Source: an uncultured Clostridia bacterium (lineage in GTDB: Bacteria > Bacillota > Clostridia > Christensenellales > Borkfalkiaceae). Taken from it: a stretch of 64,000 bases of DNA. Position 1 is the stretch's first letter, and each line of letters begins with the position of its first letter. Under the pieces are notes generated by a model. The model searched no databases and was not told where the DNA came from. It saw only the letters and a list, made by a program, of their open reading frames with translations. Positions 53,805 through 62,915 of this stretch are shown here, one piece after another. Location of the stretch: NCBI GenBank assembly GCA_947595585.1, contig CANQET010000002.1:103740-167739 (forward strand), read 5' to 3'. Position numbers and translations under genes: made by a program.

Positions 53805-56226
53805 GCAACCCACCGAGCCGCAAGGGCAGCTGTTTGTCACCCCGCTCGAAGAAGTCCTCCCGCAGTCCATGCTCCCGTATGCGGAGTTTGTCATCATGGA
53901 CCGCGCCCTGCCCCGCGTCGAAGACGGGTTGAAGCCCGTCCAGCGGCGTATCCTCTACACGATGTCGGAAATGGGCCTGATGCCCGATAAACCGCATAAG
54001 AAGTCGGCGCGTATCGTCGGCGATTGCATGGGTAAATACCACCCCCATGGCGATAGTTCGGTCTACGACGCCATGGTCCGCATGGCACAGGACTTCAACA
54101 TGGGCATGACGCTCGTCAACGGACACGGCAACTTCGGCTCTGTCGACGGCGACCCCGCCGCGGCAATGCGCTATACCGAAGCCCGCCTCGAACCCCTTGC
54201 CTTGGAGCTTCTGCGCGATATCGATAAGAACACCGTCTCGTTCTCGCTGAACTTCGACGATTCTTTGAAGGAACCCGATATGCTCCCCGGGCGCTTCCCG
54301 AACCTGCTCGTCAACGGCGCTTCGGGCATCGCCGTGGGGCTTGCGACGAGCATCCCGCCCCACAACCTCGCAGAGACGATCGACGGCGTCGTCGCCTATA
54401 TCGATAATCCGCGCATCACCCTCGATGCGCTCATGAAACACATCCCCGCTCCCGATTTCCCGACGGGGGGCATCATCATCCCCAACGAGCTCCACGAGGC
54501 CTACAGATCGGGCAAGGGCAGGATCACACTGCGGGCGAGGGTGCGCGTCGAAGAGGGCGAGGGCGATAAGAAGCTCATCGTCATCTACGAGCTTCCCTAT
54601 CAGGTCAACAAGGCCGCGCTTCTTCGCAAGATCGCGGAACTCCGCGAGGAGAAGAAGGAAGAGCTTGCGGGCGTCACGCGCGTGAGCGACGAGAGCGACC
54701 GCACGGGCATGCGCGCCGTCATCGAGGTCAAGGGCGACGCCAACATCGAAAAGATCTACGAGACGCTGCTCAAATATACCGATCTGCAGGTCACGTTCGG
54801 CATGAATATGGTCGCGATCGCGGGCGGCAAGCCCAAGCTCATGGGACTGCTCGATATCGTCTCGTATTACGCCAACTACCAGCGCGAGGTGGTCCTCCGC
54901 CGTACCAAATTCGATCTCGCACAGGCAAAGGAGCGCTGCCATATTTTGGAAGGGCTCATCATCGCCGTCCGCAACATCGACGAGGTCATCAAGATCATCA
55001 AGTCCGCCGAATCGACGGCGGATGCCCGCGATAAACTCAGGAAGCGCTTCGAGCTCTCCGAACGTCAGGCACAGGCCATCCTCGATCTCCGCCTCGCCCG
55101 CCTCACCAAGCTCGAAGTCTTCAAACTCGAAGAGGAACTCAAGCAGCTCAAGGAGCTCATCGAGAAGCTTACCGCCATCGTCGGAAGCAACAAATTGCAG
55201 TTCGACGTCGTCAAGCGCGAGCTCCTCGAGATCAAAAAGAAATACAACGTCCCCCGCCGTTCTTACTGTGCCAAGGAAGACGAGAAGGTGGGGCTCGAGC
55301 GTACGGATATCCGCATGCCGGGCACGCCTTCCATCCTCTACATCGGCGCAGACGGCAAGCTCAAGTGCGTCCTCGAGAAGAACTTCAACCAGTCGAATAA
55401 GACCATCGGCGCCACGTCGCGGAAGTATTCGGTGATGGCACAGTATATCTCCATCATGTCGGATAAAGTCGCGCTCGTATTCAGCGACCGCGGCAATTGC
55501 TACCGCCTCCGCTGCGACAGGGCGCTCCGCAAATTCTCCGAAGCTGGCTATTCGCTCCGCGATTTCTTCGAGGATGCCGAAAAGGGCGAGGTGCCCGTCG
55601 CAGTCTTGCCCGCAGAGCTCGAGGGGGATATCCTCTTCTTCACGAAGCAGGGCAACATCAAGCGCACCCCCGCCTCCGAATATGTGCTCGCGAAGACGAT
55701 GTTCCAGGCGATCCGCCTCAACGACGGCGACGCCCTCATCGGCGCACAGGCCGATAACACCGAGGAAGGGACGACGATCTTCTTCGTCACCTCGGGCGGC
55801 ATGAGCCTGAACGCCAAGAAGGACGATATCCCCGTGCAAGGAAGAGTCGCGGGCGGCGTCCACGGCATCAATCTGAACGACGGCGACGAGGTCTGCTTCG
55901 CCTCCCAGATCGGCGGCGAAGGCGAGGTGATCGTCGCGACCAAGAAGGGAAGGTATAAGCGCGTCATCGCCTCCCTCATCGATCCGCTGCCCCGCTACCG
56001 CAAGGGCGTGCAGATCATCTCCGTCAAGGATGAGGATAGCGTCATCTTCGCGGATTACGTTACGGTGCCCTATGTGCTCGCCGTCGTGACTGAGGACGGC
56101 TCGCTCACCGAGATCTCCACCGAGGAGATCCCGCTCGACTTCCCCGGCAAGAACGGCCGCCCCCTCAAGGGCGTGAGCTGGACGGCAAAAGAGCTCTACT
56201 CCATGAAGTACCGCACCGCCGACTAA
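53788..56226 (+). CDS. parC: Type IIA topoisomerase cleavage subunit (ParC/GyrA)
   Basis: This 812-residue subunit has the winged-helix cleavage domain with [17 protein letters not shown] near residues 85-100 and the catalytic Tyr in AMRYTEARL near 130. In the quinolone-interacting helix the Ser and Asp positions that mutate to resistance in GyrA are both intact. A long coiled coil (about 365-480) and a six-bladed C-terminal domain follow. I do not find QRRGGKG, the GyrA box needed for DNA wrapping, which favours ParC over GyrA. The start overlaps parE by 17 bases. A strong terminator follows. Confidence 0.88.
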   Translation: MAKKHEQPTEPQGQLFVTPLEEVLPQSMLPYAEFVIMDRALPRVEDGLKPVQRRILYTMSEMGLMPDKPHKKSARIVGDCMGKYHPHGDSSVYDAMVRMAQDFNMGMTLVNGHGNFGSVDGDPAAAMRYTEARLEPLALELLRDIDKNTVSFSLNFDDSLKEPDMLPGRFPNLLVNGASGIAVGLATSIPPHNLAETIDGVVAYIDNPRITLDALMKHIPAPDFPTGGIIIPNELHEAYRSGKGRITLRARVRVEEGEGDKKLIVIYELPYQVNKAALLRKIAELREEKKEELAGVTRVSDESDRTGMRAVIEVKGDANIEKIYETLLKYTDLQVTFGMNMVAIAGGKPKLMGLLDIVSYYANYQREVVLRRTKFDLAQAKERCHILEGLIIAVRNIDEVIKIIKSAESTADARDKLRKRFELSERQAQAILDLRLARLTKLEVFKLEEELKQLKELIEKLTAIVGSNKLQFDVVKRELLEIKKKYNVPRRSYCAKEDEKVGLERTDIRMPGTPSILYIGADGKLKCVLEKNFNQSNKTIGATSRKYSVMAQYISIMSDKVALVFSDRGNCYRLRCDRALRKFSEAGYSLRDFFEDAEKGEVPVAVLPAELEGDILFFTKQGNIKRTPASEYVLAKTMFQAIRLNDGDALIGAQADNTEEGTTIFFVTSGGMSLNAKKDDIPVQGRVAGGVHGINLNDGDEVCFASQIGGEGEVIVATKKGRYKRVIASLIDPLPRYRKGVQIISVKDEDSVIFADYVTVPYVLAVVTEDGSLTEISTEEIPLDFPGKNGRPLKGVSWTAKELYSMKYRTAD

Positions 56227-56252
56227 CCGCCCCCATAGATCGATCTAATCAG

Positions 56253-56294
56253 AAAACCCCGCGCTCGGCATGCTTGCCGAGCGCGGGGTTTTTG
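56253..56294 (+). terminator. Long Rho-independent terminator after parC
   Basis: Perfect 18-bp stem, 56253-56270 with 56275-56292, around TGCT; the right arm ends in Ts and the left arm starts with As, so it could work in both directions. Confidence 0.92.
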
Positions 56295-56371
56295 TTTGCC
56301 AAATACTACAAACGCTTTTTTGCGATCTATCTTATGTGTCGAAAAGATCCGAGGCAATTCTTGTGTTGGGG

Positions 56372-56400
56372 TTGCTTTTCGCTTGGGTTTTTGGTATAAT
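56372..56400 (+). promoter_or_regulatory. Promoter of the dual-OB/DUF488 operon
   Basis: TTGCTT (56372-56377), 17-bp spacer, perfect TATAAT (56395-56400), about 65 bp before the chosen start. Confidence 0.7.
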
Positions 56401-56464
56401 ATCTTTGGAAAGCAAGAGAACGCAGAGATGATTGCATGATGCACGATCGAGAGAGGGGATACAA

Positions 56465-57901
56465 ATGAAGCAGACGTTCATTTTGATCACGCGCTCCTAT
56501 AAGTACGGCGGGTACTGTGTGGCGGGGATCGATCCCGAAACAAAGCGGTGGGTCCGCCTCGTTTCGAAGACTTCCCCCGCCGAAAACGAGATCCCGAAGC
56601 ATGTTTTCGAACCCTTCGACGACCTCGATATCCTCGAAGTGGAGACGCGGGGCGCCGTCCCCTACGGCTGTCAGACGGAAAACGTCTTGCTCGACCTCAA
56701 TGTGCGGCCCGTGCGCCGCGGACGTCTCTCCTTTTACGAGCTTCTTTCCCCCGATTATTGCGATAGGTCCCCCACGATCTTCGGAAATACGCTCTCCGCG
56801 CTGAATGAGGCGGAGATCGGCGGGCAGAGCACTTCGCTCGGTCTCTTCTTCGTCGATACGCTTCGCTTCGACTATGCCTTTCGGGACGACGGCAAATGGC
56901 ACTTCCGTTGCAGTTTTCGATACATGGGTACGACTTATTCGGATGTTTCGGTGACCGATCCCATCTACCGCAGGGAAAGATTTGCGGGGGAGACGGTCGC
57001 GCACGCGCTCATCGTATTGAGCCTGCCCTGCCTGCCGTATTCCGAAAAATATTATAAATTCGTCGCCAAGATCTTTCCGCTCAACGGGGAAGAGGCAAAG
57101 CGGGCGGGATCGGCCCTTGCGGTCGCGCGTTCGGCTGCGGAAGAACGCCCTCCCGCGGCCTCTTTCGAACAAGCGCGGCGGGAAAGGGCAGAGAAGTTTC
57201 TCCTTTCGCTTGCGGACGGACGCGACCCGGATACGGGCGAAACGCTGGACCCTGTATGCGTTTTTTCGCCCGCGTACGCAGCACAGTTGCGGGATTGCGC
57301 GGCGCTTATTGCCGCGATGCGGCCCGTGGCGCGGCATCGAAAAAAGAAGGAAGAGAAGAAGACCTATCTTCTCAAAGAGCGCATTTCCGAGATCGCGGCC
57401 TCGGAGGAAGCGGTCACCGCAAGCGTGCTGAAGGACCGCGTCAACCTCGTGCGGGAGCCGTACGGCAAGCCGCTCTCCGCGCATGCGGTCGTCGAGTTCT
57501 TTGTCGCGGTGGGCATGATCGCGGCGGACGAGGCGCAGAGCAGTCAAAAATACCCAACAGAGCGCGGGAAGCAGTACGGCGTCCGTGCCGAAGCGCGCTC
57601 GTCGGAACGGGGATTTCACTATTTTGCCGTGGTCTATGGGCGTCGCGCACAGCAATTCTTTCTCGATAACATCGAGCAGTGCGTCGAAGTCATCCAAAAA
57701 CCCGCTGCGGGGCAGGGGAAAAAGCCGCCCACGGCAAAGCCGCCGTGGCATGTGCGCGCGTGGAAGCCCGAGGAGGACGCCATGCTGATCCGTGAATTTG
57801 CCGCACGGCTTACCTTGGAGGAGATCGCGCGGCGGCACAAACGCCCCCTGCATGAGATCGCAGAACGGCTGCAAAAACTTGGAGTAGAGGTGGATCGATG
57901 A
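56465..57901 (+). CDS. Dual-OB-like protein with C-terminal Myb/HTH-like domain
   Basis: The 478-residue protein begins with FILITRSYKYGGYCVAGID and KRWVRLVS, a pattern like the start of the dual OB-fold (DuOB) domain proteins often encoded with DUF488 genes; this is a motif-level assignment. Residues about 1-205 would form this domain. A charged linker follows. Residues about 300-410 form an alpha/beta domain of unknown type with VLKDRVNLV and YFAVVYGRRA. The C-terminus (about 435-478) has WKPEEDAMLIREF and HEIAERLQKLGV, similar to the short Myb-like helix-turn-helix found at the end of some UvrD-like proteins. The start ATG at 56465 follows GAGAGGGG; a TTG at 56432 is possible. The stop overlaps the first DUF488 gene by four bases. 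Function is unknown, probably nucleic-acid binding. Confidence 0.65.
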   Translation: MKQTFILITRSYKYGGYCVAGIDPETKRWVRLVSKTSPAENEIPKHVFEPFDDLDILEVETRGAVPYGCQTENVLLDLNVRPVRRGRLSFYELLSPDYCDRSPTIFGNTLSALNEAEIGGQSTSLGLFFVDTLRFDYAFRDDGKWHFRCSFRYMGTTYSDVSVTDPIYRRERFAGETVAHALIVLSLPCLPYSEKYYKFVAKIFPLNGEEAKRAGSALAVARSAAEERPPAASFEQARRERAEKFLLSLADGRDPDTGETLDPVCVFSPAYAAQLRDCAALIAAMRPVARHRKKKEEKKTYLLKERISEIAASEEAVTASVLKDRVNLVREPYGKPLSAHAVVEFFVAVGMIAADEAQSSQKYPTERGKQYGVRAEARSSERGFHYFAVVYGRRAQQFFLDNIEQCVEVIQKPAAGQGKKPPTAKPPWHVRAWKPEEDAMLIREFAARLTLEEIARRHKRPLHEIAERLQKLGVEVDR

Positions 57902-58500
57902 AGAAGATCGTCTATACGGTGGGATATGCTTCCTTTTCGCTCGAGGAATTTATCCGCGTCCTCAAAGCACATGAGGTGGGGTGCACGATCGACGTAAGAA
58001 GCGTACCCCGCTCGACGTATTATACCGACTACAACGCCGAAAATCTGAAGGCGACGCTGCGGGAGAACGGGATCTTGTACCGCAACTACATCCGCGAGTT
58101 CGGCGCACGGCAGGAGGATAGTGCGCTGTACCCCGAAGGCTATCTCGATTTCGAGAAATTCGCCGCGACCGATGCCTTCCGCGAGGGGGTCGAAAAGATC
58201 GATGCCGGCGTCGAAAGGGGGTATACCTTCGCACTTCTTTGCGCCGAAAAGGATCCCTTCAACTGCCATCGCTGCATCCTCGTCGGGCGCAAGCTCAAGG
58301 AGCACGGATACAGCGTAATCCACCTCGAACGGGAGAAGACTGAGACGCAGGAAGAGATCGAACATCGGCTTTTGGAGCGGTACTTCCCCAATCGGAACCA
58401 GCTCTCTCTGCTTGAGGCGCCGCGCTCGGAGGAAGAGCTGCTCGAGGAGGCGTATCGCAGGAGAAATGCCGAGATCGGCTATCATATCGAGGAGGAGTGA
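57898..58500 (+). CDS. DUF488 family protein, long form
   Basis: This 200-residue protein opens with VYTVGYASFSLEEF and IDVRSVPRS, and has LLCAEKDPFNCHR near residues 113-125; these are the three signatures of DUF488 (GY/S at the first strand, DVR, and the Cys-Glu-Cys-His-Arg loop). The function of the family is not known; the conserved Cys/His/Arg suggest an active site. After the core is a tail of about 55 charged residues. It overlaps the dual-OB-like gene (ATGA), and a second DUF488 gene starts one base after its stop. Confidence 0.9.
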   Translation: MKKIVYTVGYASFSLEEFIRVLKAHEVGCTIDVRSVPRSTYYTDYNAENLKATLRENGILYRNYIREFGARQEDSALYPEGYLDFEKFAATDAFREGVEKIDAGVERGYTFALLCAEKDPFNCHRCILVGRKLKEHGYSVIHLEREKTETQEEIEHRLLERYFPNRNQLSLLEAPRSEEELLEEAYRRRNAEIGYHIEEE

Positions 58501-58501
58501 G

Positions 58502-58945
58502 ATGAAGATCTATACGATCGGTTTTACCAAAAAGAACGCGGAGACCTTCTTCGGCCTCCTGAAAAACAGCGGCGTGAAGACGCTGATCGACGTACGCCTC
58601 AACAACACTTCCCAGCTCGCCGCCTTCGCAAAAGGGGAGGACCTGCAGTATTTTCTTCGGGAGATCGCGGGGATCGCATACCGCCACGATACGCGCTTCT
58701 CTCCCACCGAAGATCTTCTTCGGCGCTACAAAAATGGCGAGACATCGTGGGAAGAATATGAGGAGGAATTTTTGCGGATCATGGCGGAGCGGAACATCGA
58801 GGAACATATCCGCCACTATGCCGATTGCGCGTCGCCCGTCTGCCTGCTTTGCTCGGAGGCGACTCCCGAACATTGTCACCGCCGCCTCGTCGCCGAGCTC
58901 TTCTTGAAAGTCTTCCCCGATAGTGAGATCGTCCATCTTGTTTGA
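58502..58945 (+). CDS. DUF488 family protein, short form
   Basis: The 147-residue protein has the compact DUF488 layout: IYTIGFTKKNAETFF, TLIDVRLNN near residue 28, and LLCSEATPEHCHRR near 115-128. It lacks the tail of its neighbour and is a distant paralogue rather than a recent copy. The start ATG at 58502 is just after the previous stop, with GAGGAGGAG ahead of it inside the upstream gene. It is the last gene of the three-gene operon; no clear terminator follows. Confidence 0.9.
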   Translation: MKIYTIGFTKKNAETFFGLLKNSGVKTLIDVRLNNTSQLAAFAKGEDLQYFLREIAGIAYRHDTRFSPTEDLLRRYKNGETSWEEYEEEFLRIMAERNIEEHIRHYADCASPVCLLCSEATPEHCHRRLVAELFLKVFPDSEIVHLV

Positions 58946-59232
58946 GAAGAGGCTGATCCCGCCCGCGAGGAGTTGACGAAGGGCTTCTTAGTCTGCCCCG
59001 CAGAGTTGTTTTGCCAAGCATACCACCGAACCGGGGGTATGACTTTTCACATATTCCGCATTTTGCCATTCCGGTTTACGCACATGCCATAATCAAAAAC
59101 TTCACGACGCAATCAAGCGCAGGTAATGATTATTGTCGAAGCCCTAAAGCCTATCTATGGCTACGACGTATGCTTGAGTAGTGAACAGAATTATTCGGAA
59201 ATTTCCTTTATGAATTGACAGGAGAATTACAA
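58946..59232 (+). other. Non-coding junction before the accessory region
   Basis: This 287-base stretch separates the high-GC DUF488 operon from the AT-richer exonuclease gene. It contains no terminator, tRNA or convincing promoter. A 30-codon frame at 59126-59218 ends just before the exonuclease start and is probably chance or a gene remnant. The GACAGGAGAA at 59217-59226 is the ribosome binding site of the next gene. Confidence 0.5.
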
Positions 59233-60300
59233 ATGAGATACTTATTTTTTGATATAGAATGTTGCGACGGGACGCACATCTGCGAGTTTGGGTACGCTTT
59301 AACGGATGAACGGCTCAAACTAATCAAGAAAGAGAATATTTTAATGAATCCGGAAAAACCGTTTCACTTTGGTTACCGTAGACCGGGCAGAGAAATACAA
59401 CTTACGCATAAGGAAGAAGAATATCTCCGTGCGCCCAATTTCAAAACTTATTATGAAACGATCAAAAGGTTGTTGGAAGAGGAAGAGCAGCGAATCATCG
59501 GGTTTTCTACATCCAACGATGCGAGATTCCTCAATACCGCCTGTGGGAGATACGGATTACCTGCCATCGAATTCAAATTCTATGATGTGCAAAAAATCTA
59601 TAAAATGCTGTTTGGACAAGCACCTTCTTTGGCAAACATGGCAAAAGATTTGGGTGTCCCCGTAACCGATAAACTCCACGAGAGTTCCGAAGATTCCTAT
59701 CTCACAATGGAAATCGTCAAAGAGATATGCAAAAGGAAAGACATCTCTGTGGAGGAACTGTGTCAGCTTGCTTACTCTGTGAATTTAGGAAACGATCTGA
59801 ACAAGCAACTTTCCTTTCTTGGCGAATATCCAGAAACATTGAGCAAAGGACAGTTAAAACGGATCGTCGGCGAATTTGCAAAACGCGCAAAACGGCAAGG
59901 CGATGTCATAACATCGGAATTTACAGATAAAAAAATCTGTTTCAGTTCAATTTATGAAAAAGAGGCTACCAGAGATTGCGTTGTACTTATTCAGCAAATC
60001 GTAGATCGTGGCGGTAGCGTCTGCTGCAAAGTATCGGAATGCGATTACTACATCATGCATGAAGAAGATGATGAGAACGACAAGGGTTCCCGTTATCATC
60101 ACGCAAAACAAGTCATGCAGGATGGCTCGATCAAAATTCTTTCTTTCGGCGAATTTCTGTCTATTCTCGGACTTGATGAAGCGAAGCTCAAAGAGTTGCC
60201 TATTCCACAGGTCAAGACAAAAGGAAGAGAACAGCATATTGAAGTAGAACACGCAACATATTGCCTCGGAGATATTTTGCGCAAACACAGTAATTACTAA
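59233..60300 (+). CDS. DEDDh 3'-5' exonuclease with C-terminal BRCT-like domain
   Basis: The 355-residue protein begins with YLFFDIECCDG, the DxE of exonuclease motif I, continues with IIGFSTSNDARFL (motif II Asp near residue 92) and ends the nuclease part with HESSEDS near 145 (motif III, H-x4-D). This is the DEDDh family that includes the DNA polymerase III epsilon subunit and RNase T. Residues about 230-335 look like a BRCT domain: KKICFSSI, RDCVVLIQQIVDRGGSVC, CDYYIM and a final ILSFGEFLSIL helix. Base composition is clearly lower in GC than in the genes to the left, suggesting transfer. The start is the ATG after CAGGAGAA. Confidence 0.85.
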   Translation: MRYLFFDIECCDGTHICEFGYALTDERLKLIKKENILMNPEKPFHFGYRRPGREIQLTHKEEEYLRAPNFKTYYETIKRLLEEEEQRIIGFSTSNDARFLNTACGRYGLPAIEFKFYDVQKIYKMLFGQAPSLANMAKDLGVPVTDKLHESSEDSYLTMEIVKEICKRKDISVEELCQLAYSVNLGNDLNKQLSFLGEYPETLSKGQLKRIVGEFAKRAKRQGDVITSEFTDKKICFSSIYEKEATRDCVVLIQQIVDRGGSVCCKVSECDYYIMHEEDDENDKGSRYHHAKQVMQDGSIKILSFGEFLSILGLDEAKLKELPIPQVKTKGREQHIEVEHATYCLGDILRKHSNY

Positions 60301-60590
60301 TCTATCTCGTTGACTCGCAGAGGGCGCAAAAATTCTTTGACCGTATGGAGCGGCAAGGCAGAGCAAAAATATTCACATTATATTCAAACGGTATAGGATC
60401 TGGAAAAGTTTGCGTAGGGTTTCTTGAGAAAACATACAGGATGAAGCGCAAAGAGGTTCCGTGCATGATGACGGATGCAGAGCGCAGGGGTCTTCTTGCG
60501 CAAAACAGGCGCAAGGGCAGGGGTTTTGTACTAATCTCCCTTTTTTCGACATAGATTAGAATATCTTTTGTCGGGAAGAGGGGGATTTTT
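60301..60590 (+). other. Degraded intergenic region, no gene recognised
   Basis: The 290-base segment contains short open frames (one of 69 codons at 60345) without recognisable homology or a ribosome binding site. GGGAAGAGGGGG near 60573 could be the ribosome binding site of the spoIIID remnant that follows. Confidence 0.4.
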
Positions 60591-60719
60591 ATGTGGTCGA
60601 TCGAAGAACGGGTCGTGCGGTGCGGGAAATATATCGTGAAAACGGGGAGTACCGTGCGCACATGCGCATCCGTCATGGGTACGAGTAAATCCACTGTACA
60701 TATAGAGGTAACATTGTAG
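60591..60719 (+). pseudogene. spoIIID: spoIIID remnant, N-terminal half only
   Basis: A 42-codon frame matches the N-terminal half of the sporulation regulator SpoIIID: IEERVVRCGKYIVKTGSTVR followed by GTSKSTVHIEVT, which corresponds to the helix-turn-helix of the family (usually VSKSTVHKDVTERL). The frame then stops at TAG (60717-60719). Skipping five bases (TTGTA) restores GAACGGTTT, coding E-R-F as in the normal TERL, and the homology ends there. The C-terminal basic half, needed for DNA binding in B. subtilis, is missing. A terminator hairpin follows closely. A functional mini-protein is unlikely. The intact copy presumably lies elsewhere in the genome. Confidence 0.75.
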
Positions 60720-60748
60720 AACGGTTTGTGTGGGTAGTGGAATAAGGC

Positions 60749-60788
60749 AAAACGAGGCAAAATCAAGTGTTTTGCTTCGTTTTTCTTT
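60749..60788 (+). terminator. Rho-independent terminator after the spoIIID remnant
   Basis: AAAACGAGGCAAAA (60749-60762) and TTTTGCTTCGTTTT (60770-60783) form a 14-bp stem with one G-T pair around TCAAGTG. Confidence 0.82.
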
Positions 60789-60907
60789 ATGGACCGCTTC
60801 GTTACGCATAGATAGACGTAACAGAACGGTCGAATAATTTCGCCAAAAATCGGTTTAATTCTCCGCCAATCGTCGGAAAAATTTTTCGCTAATTATCGGA
60901 AAAGTAT

Positions 60908-60936
60908 TGATTTCCAGTCGATTATATGGTATAATC
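60908..60936 (+). promoter_or_regulatory. Promoter of the DUF4143-type ATPase
   Basis: TTGATT (60908-60913), 17-bp spacer, perfect TATAAT (60931-60936). AGAGGGG sits ahead of the ATG at 60968. Confidence 0.78.
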
Positions 60937-60967
60937 GAGTTAATAAATCAAGAGGGGCAGTTTCGGG

Positions 60968-62242
60968 ATGAAAGAATACAAAAAACGCATTGCAGACAGT
61001 ATCTTGCAGAGAAAATTAGAGGGAAAAGGCGTGGTTTTGATTGAAGGACCGAAGTGGTGCGGCAAGACGACGACCGCCGAGCAAATTGCAAAAAGCTTTC
61101 TGTATATGAACGATCCGAAAAATAAGAACCAAAACATTACGATGTCCGAAATCGATCCGCAAAGGTTATTAAAGGGGGCAGTGCCGAGACTCATCGATGA
61201 GTGGCAGATTGCTCCTAAATTATGGGATGCCGTAAGATACGAAGTAGACCATCGCGGAGAGCTCGGTCAGTTTATCCTCACAGGTTCGGCAGTACCGCCC
61301 GATACAAAGGAAATTACGCATTCCGGGACGGGACGCTTTTCTTGGCTCACGATGCGCCCGATGAGCTTATACGAATCGGGGGAATCAACGGGTGAAGTCA
61401 GTTTGGCCGAACTCTTTACGGCACCTTCTGCTCTTGCGGGCTCTACTAGCATGAATATCGATGAACTCGCATTTGTCGTATGCCGTGGCGGTTGGCCGCA
61501 GGCAATCGGGCTTCGGGATGAAATCGCTTTGGATCAGGCGATAGATTATTACGACGGAGTTGTTCATTCGGATATCAATCGGGCGGATAACGTTCAAAAG
61601 AATCCCGAGCGAGTGAAGCGGCTGATGAGGTCGCTCGCAAGGCATCAAGGTGCGCAGACGCCAAATACAGTTATTTGTGAAGATATCAGAGTGAATGACG
61701 AAGAGTCGCTAAACGAAGAAACCGTTTCGGCCTATATCGGAGCATTGAAGAAAATCTTCGTCGTAGAGGATATGCCCGCTTGGAATCCCAACCTGCGCTC
61801 AAAGACGGCGATCAGAACGTCGGACACCAGATATTTTGTTGATTCATCTATCGCCGCTGCCGCGCTGGGAATCGGCCCCGATGATTTGATCGCAGATCTG
61901 AAAACCTTCGGATTATTATTTGAAACGATGGCAGTCCGTGATTTAAGAGTTTATGCCGATGCTTTGAACGGAGAGGTCTATCACTTCAGGGATAAGGACG
62001 GGCTGGAATGCGATGCCGTCATCCATTTACGGAACGGTTCCTACGGTTTGGTTGAGATCAAACTCGGCGGAGATAAACTGATTGAAGAGGGTGTGGGTAC
62101 GCTGCAAGCGTTGAAAAATAAAATTGATACCACGAAAATGAAAGAGCCGTCTTTTCTCATGGTGCTTACGGGAACAGGCGATTTTGCCTACCGCCGCCCC
62201 GACGGGGTTTATGTCGTTCCTATCGGTACGTTGAAGAATTGA
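60968..62242 (+). CDS. AAA ATPase with DUF4143 domain
   Basis: The 424-residue protein has Walker A GPKWCGKTTTA near residues 27-37, Walker B PRLIDEWQ near 75, and FILTGSAVPP near 100 as sensor strand. Its C-terminal half (from about residue 200) is the DUF4143 domain with YFVDSSIAAAALGI and EIKLGGDKL; a DGLECDAVIHL-x-EIKL pattern resembles a PD-(D/E)xK nuclease fold. Family members are abundant in gut Firmicutes and Bacteroidetes; their function is not established. It is intact, with its own promoter, and lies upstream of a SWIM zinc-finger gene with a 31-bp gap. Confidence 0.9.
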   Translation: MKEYKKRIADSILQRKLEGKGVVLIEGPKWCGKTTTAEQIAKSFLYMNDPKNKNQNITMSEIDPQRLLKGAVPRLIDEWQIAPKLWDAVRYEVDHRGELGQFILTGSAVPPDTKEITHSGTGRFSWLTMRPMSLYESGESTGEVSLAELFTAPSALAGSTSMNIDELAFVVCRGGWPQAIGLRDEIALDQAIDYYDGVVHSDINRADNVQKNPERVKRLMRSLARHQGAQTPNTVICEDIRVNDEESLNEETVSAYIGALKKIFVVEDMPAWNPNLRSKTAIRTSDTRYFVDSSIAAAALGIGPDDLIADLKTFGLLFETMAVRDLRVYADALNGEVYHFRDKDGLECDAVIHLRNGSYGLVEIKLGGDKLIEEGVGTLQALKNKIDTTKMKEPSFLMVLTGTGDFAYRRPDGVYVVPIGTLKN

Positions 62243-62273
62243 TAAAAAATTTGAGCAAACAAAGGAGAAGGAT

Positions 62274-62720
62274 ATGAATTTTATTTCAAGCGCGAGTGGC
62301 GAATCCCGATGGCGCGGCTATGACTATTGGGAGGAGAAAAAGGTGCTTTCCTATGAATGCGCTTCCGGCCATGAAGCCGAGGGAATCGTGAAGGGGAGCG
62401 AAATATATCATGTAAAGATCGACACGGAGCATCCGAAAAAATCGACATGCGATTGTCCGTTTGCGCACGGGCGCAGAGTGATCTGCAAGCACATGGTCGC
62501 GCTCTATTTTGCGTTGTATCCCGATGAGGCGGAAAAGTATCATCGGGAAGTTGAGACGGCCCAGGAGGCGTGGGAGAACGAGCAAGAGGAGCTCGAGCAA
62601 AAACTTATTGATTATATTCGCAAAATGGGAAAGGAGAAACTTCGGGATACACTTTTGGAACTCTTGTTCGACGGTCCCGAATGGCAGTACGAAAGGTTCA
62701 TTCGGGAACATTTGGCATAG
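62274..62720 (+). CDS. SWIM zinc-finger protein
   Basis: This 148-residue protein contains one SWIM motif, CDCPFAHGRRVICKH (residues about 62-76), with the CxC and CxH pairs that bind zinc. The N-terminal part has a beta-rich segment (VLSYECASGHEAEGIVKGSE) that normally precedes SWIM fingers, and the C-terminal half is helical. SWIM domains bind nucleic acids or proteins. The gene follows the DUF4143 ATPase by 31 bp and has an AAAGGAGAAGG site; the two may be co-transcribed. A terminator follows. Confidence 0.85.
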   Translation: MNFISSASGESRWRGYDYWEEKKVLSYECASGHEAEGIVKGSEIYHVKIDTEHPKKSTCDCPFAHGRRVICKHMVALYFALYPDEAEKYHREVETAQEAWENEQEELEQKLIDYIRKMGKEKLRDTLLELLFDGPEWQYERFIREHLA

Positions 62721-62764
62721 AGGACGTTTCGCCGCCGGATACGGCGATAAATCGACAGGAAATT

Positions 62765-62798
62765 ACACCTTAGAGTGGACACCCTTAAGGTGTTTTTT
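62765..62798 (+). terminator. Rho-independent terminator after the SWIM gene
   Basis: ACACCTTA (62765-62772) and TAAGGTGT (62786-62793) form an eight-bp stem, followed by Ts to 62798. Confidence 0.75.
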
Positions 62799-62860
62799 CA
62801 TCAAACTCCCTTGAAAAAGTTGCGAAGTTGCGCCAATTCTCCCTTGAATTTCTTTTATTT

Positions 62861-62896
62861 ATCGAAAGTTACTCCATTTGCGGGGCAACTTTCGAT
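62861..62896. repeat. Inverted repeat upstream of the broken ATPase
   Basis: ATCGAAAGTT (62861-62870) and AACTTTCGAT (62887-62896) form a perfect ten-bp inverted repeat around a 16-base loop, just before the ribosome binding site of the next frame. It could be an operator or an RNA hairpin. Confidence 0.6.
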
Positions 62897-62915
62897 TATG
62901 CAGGAGGCAATTTGC

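Noticed and set aside
59126..59218. A 30-codon ORF just before the exonuclease gene
   Set aside because: It has no ribosome binding site, no recognisable similarity, and overlaps the ribosome binding site of the next gene by its end; could be a remnant but cannot be supported.
60345..60554. A 69-codon ORF upstream of the spoIIID remnant
   Set aside because: No ribosome binding site or family similarity; the region looks degraded.
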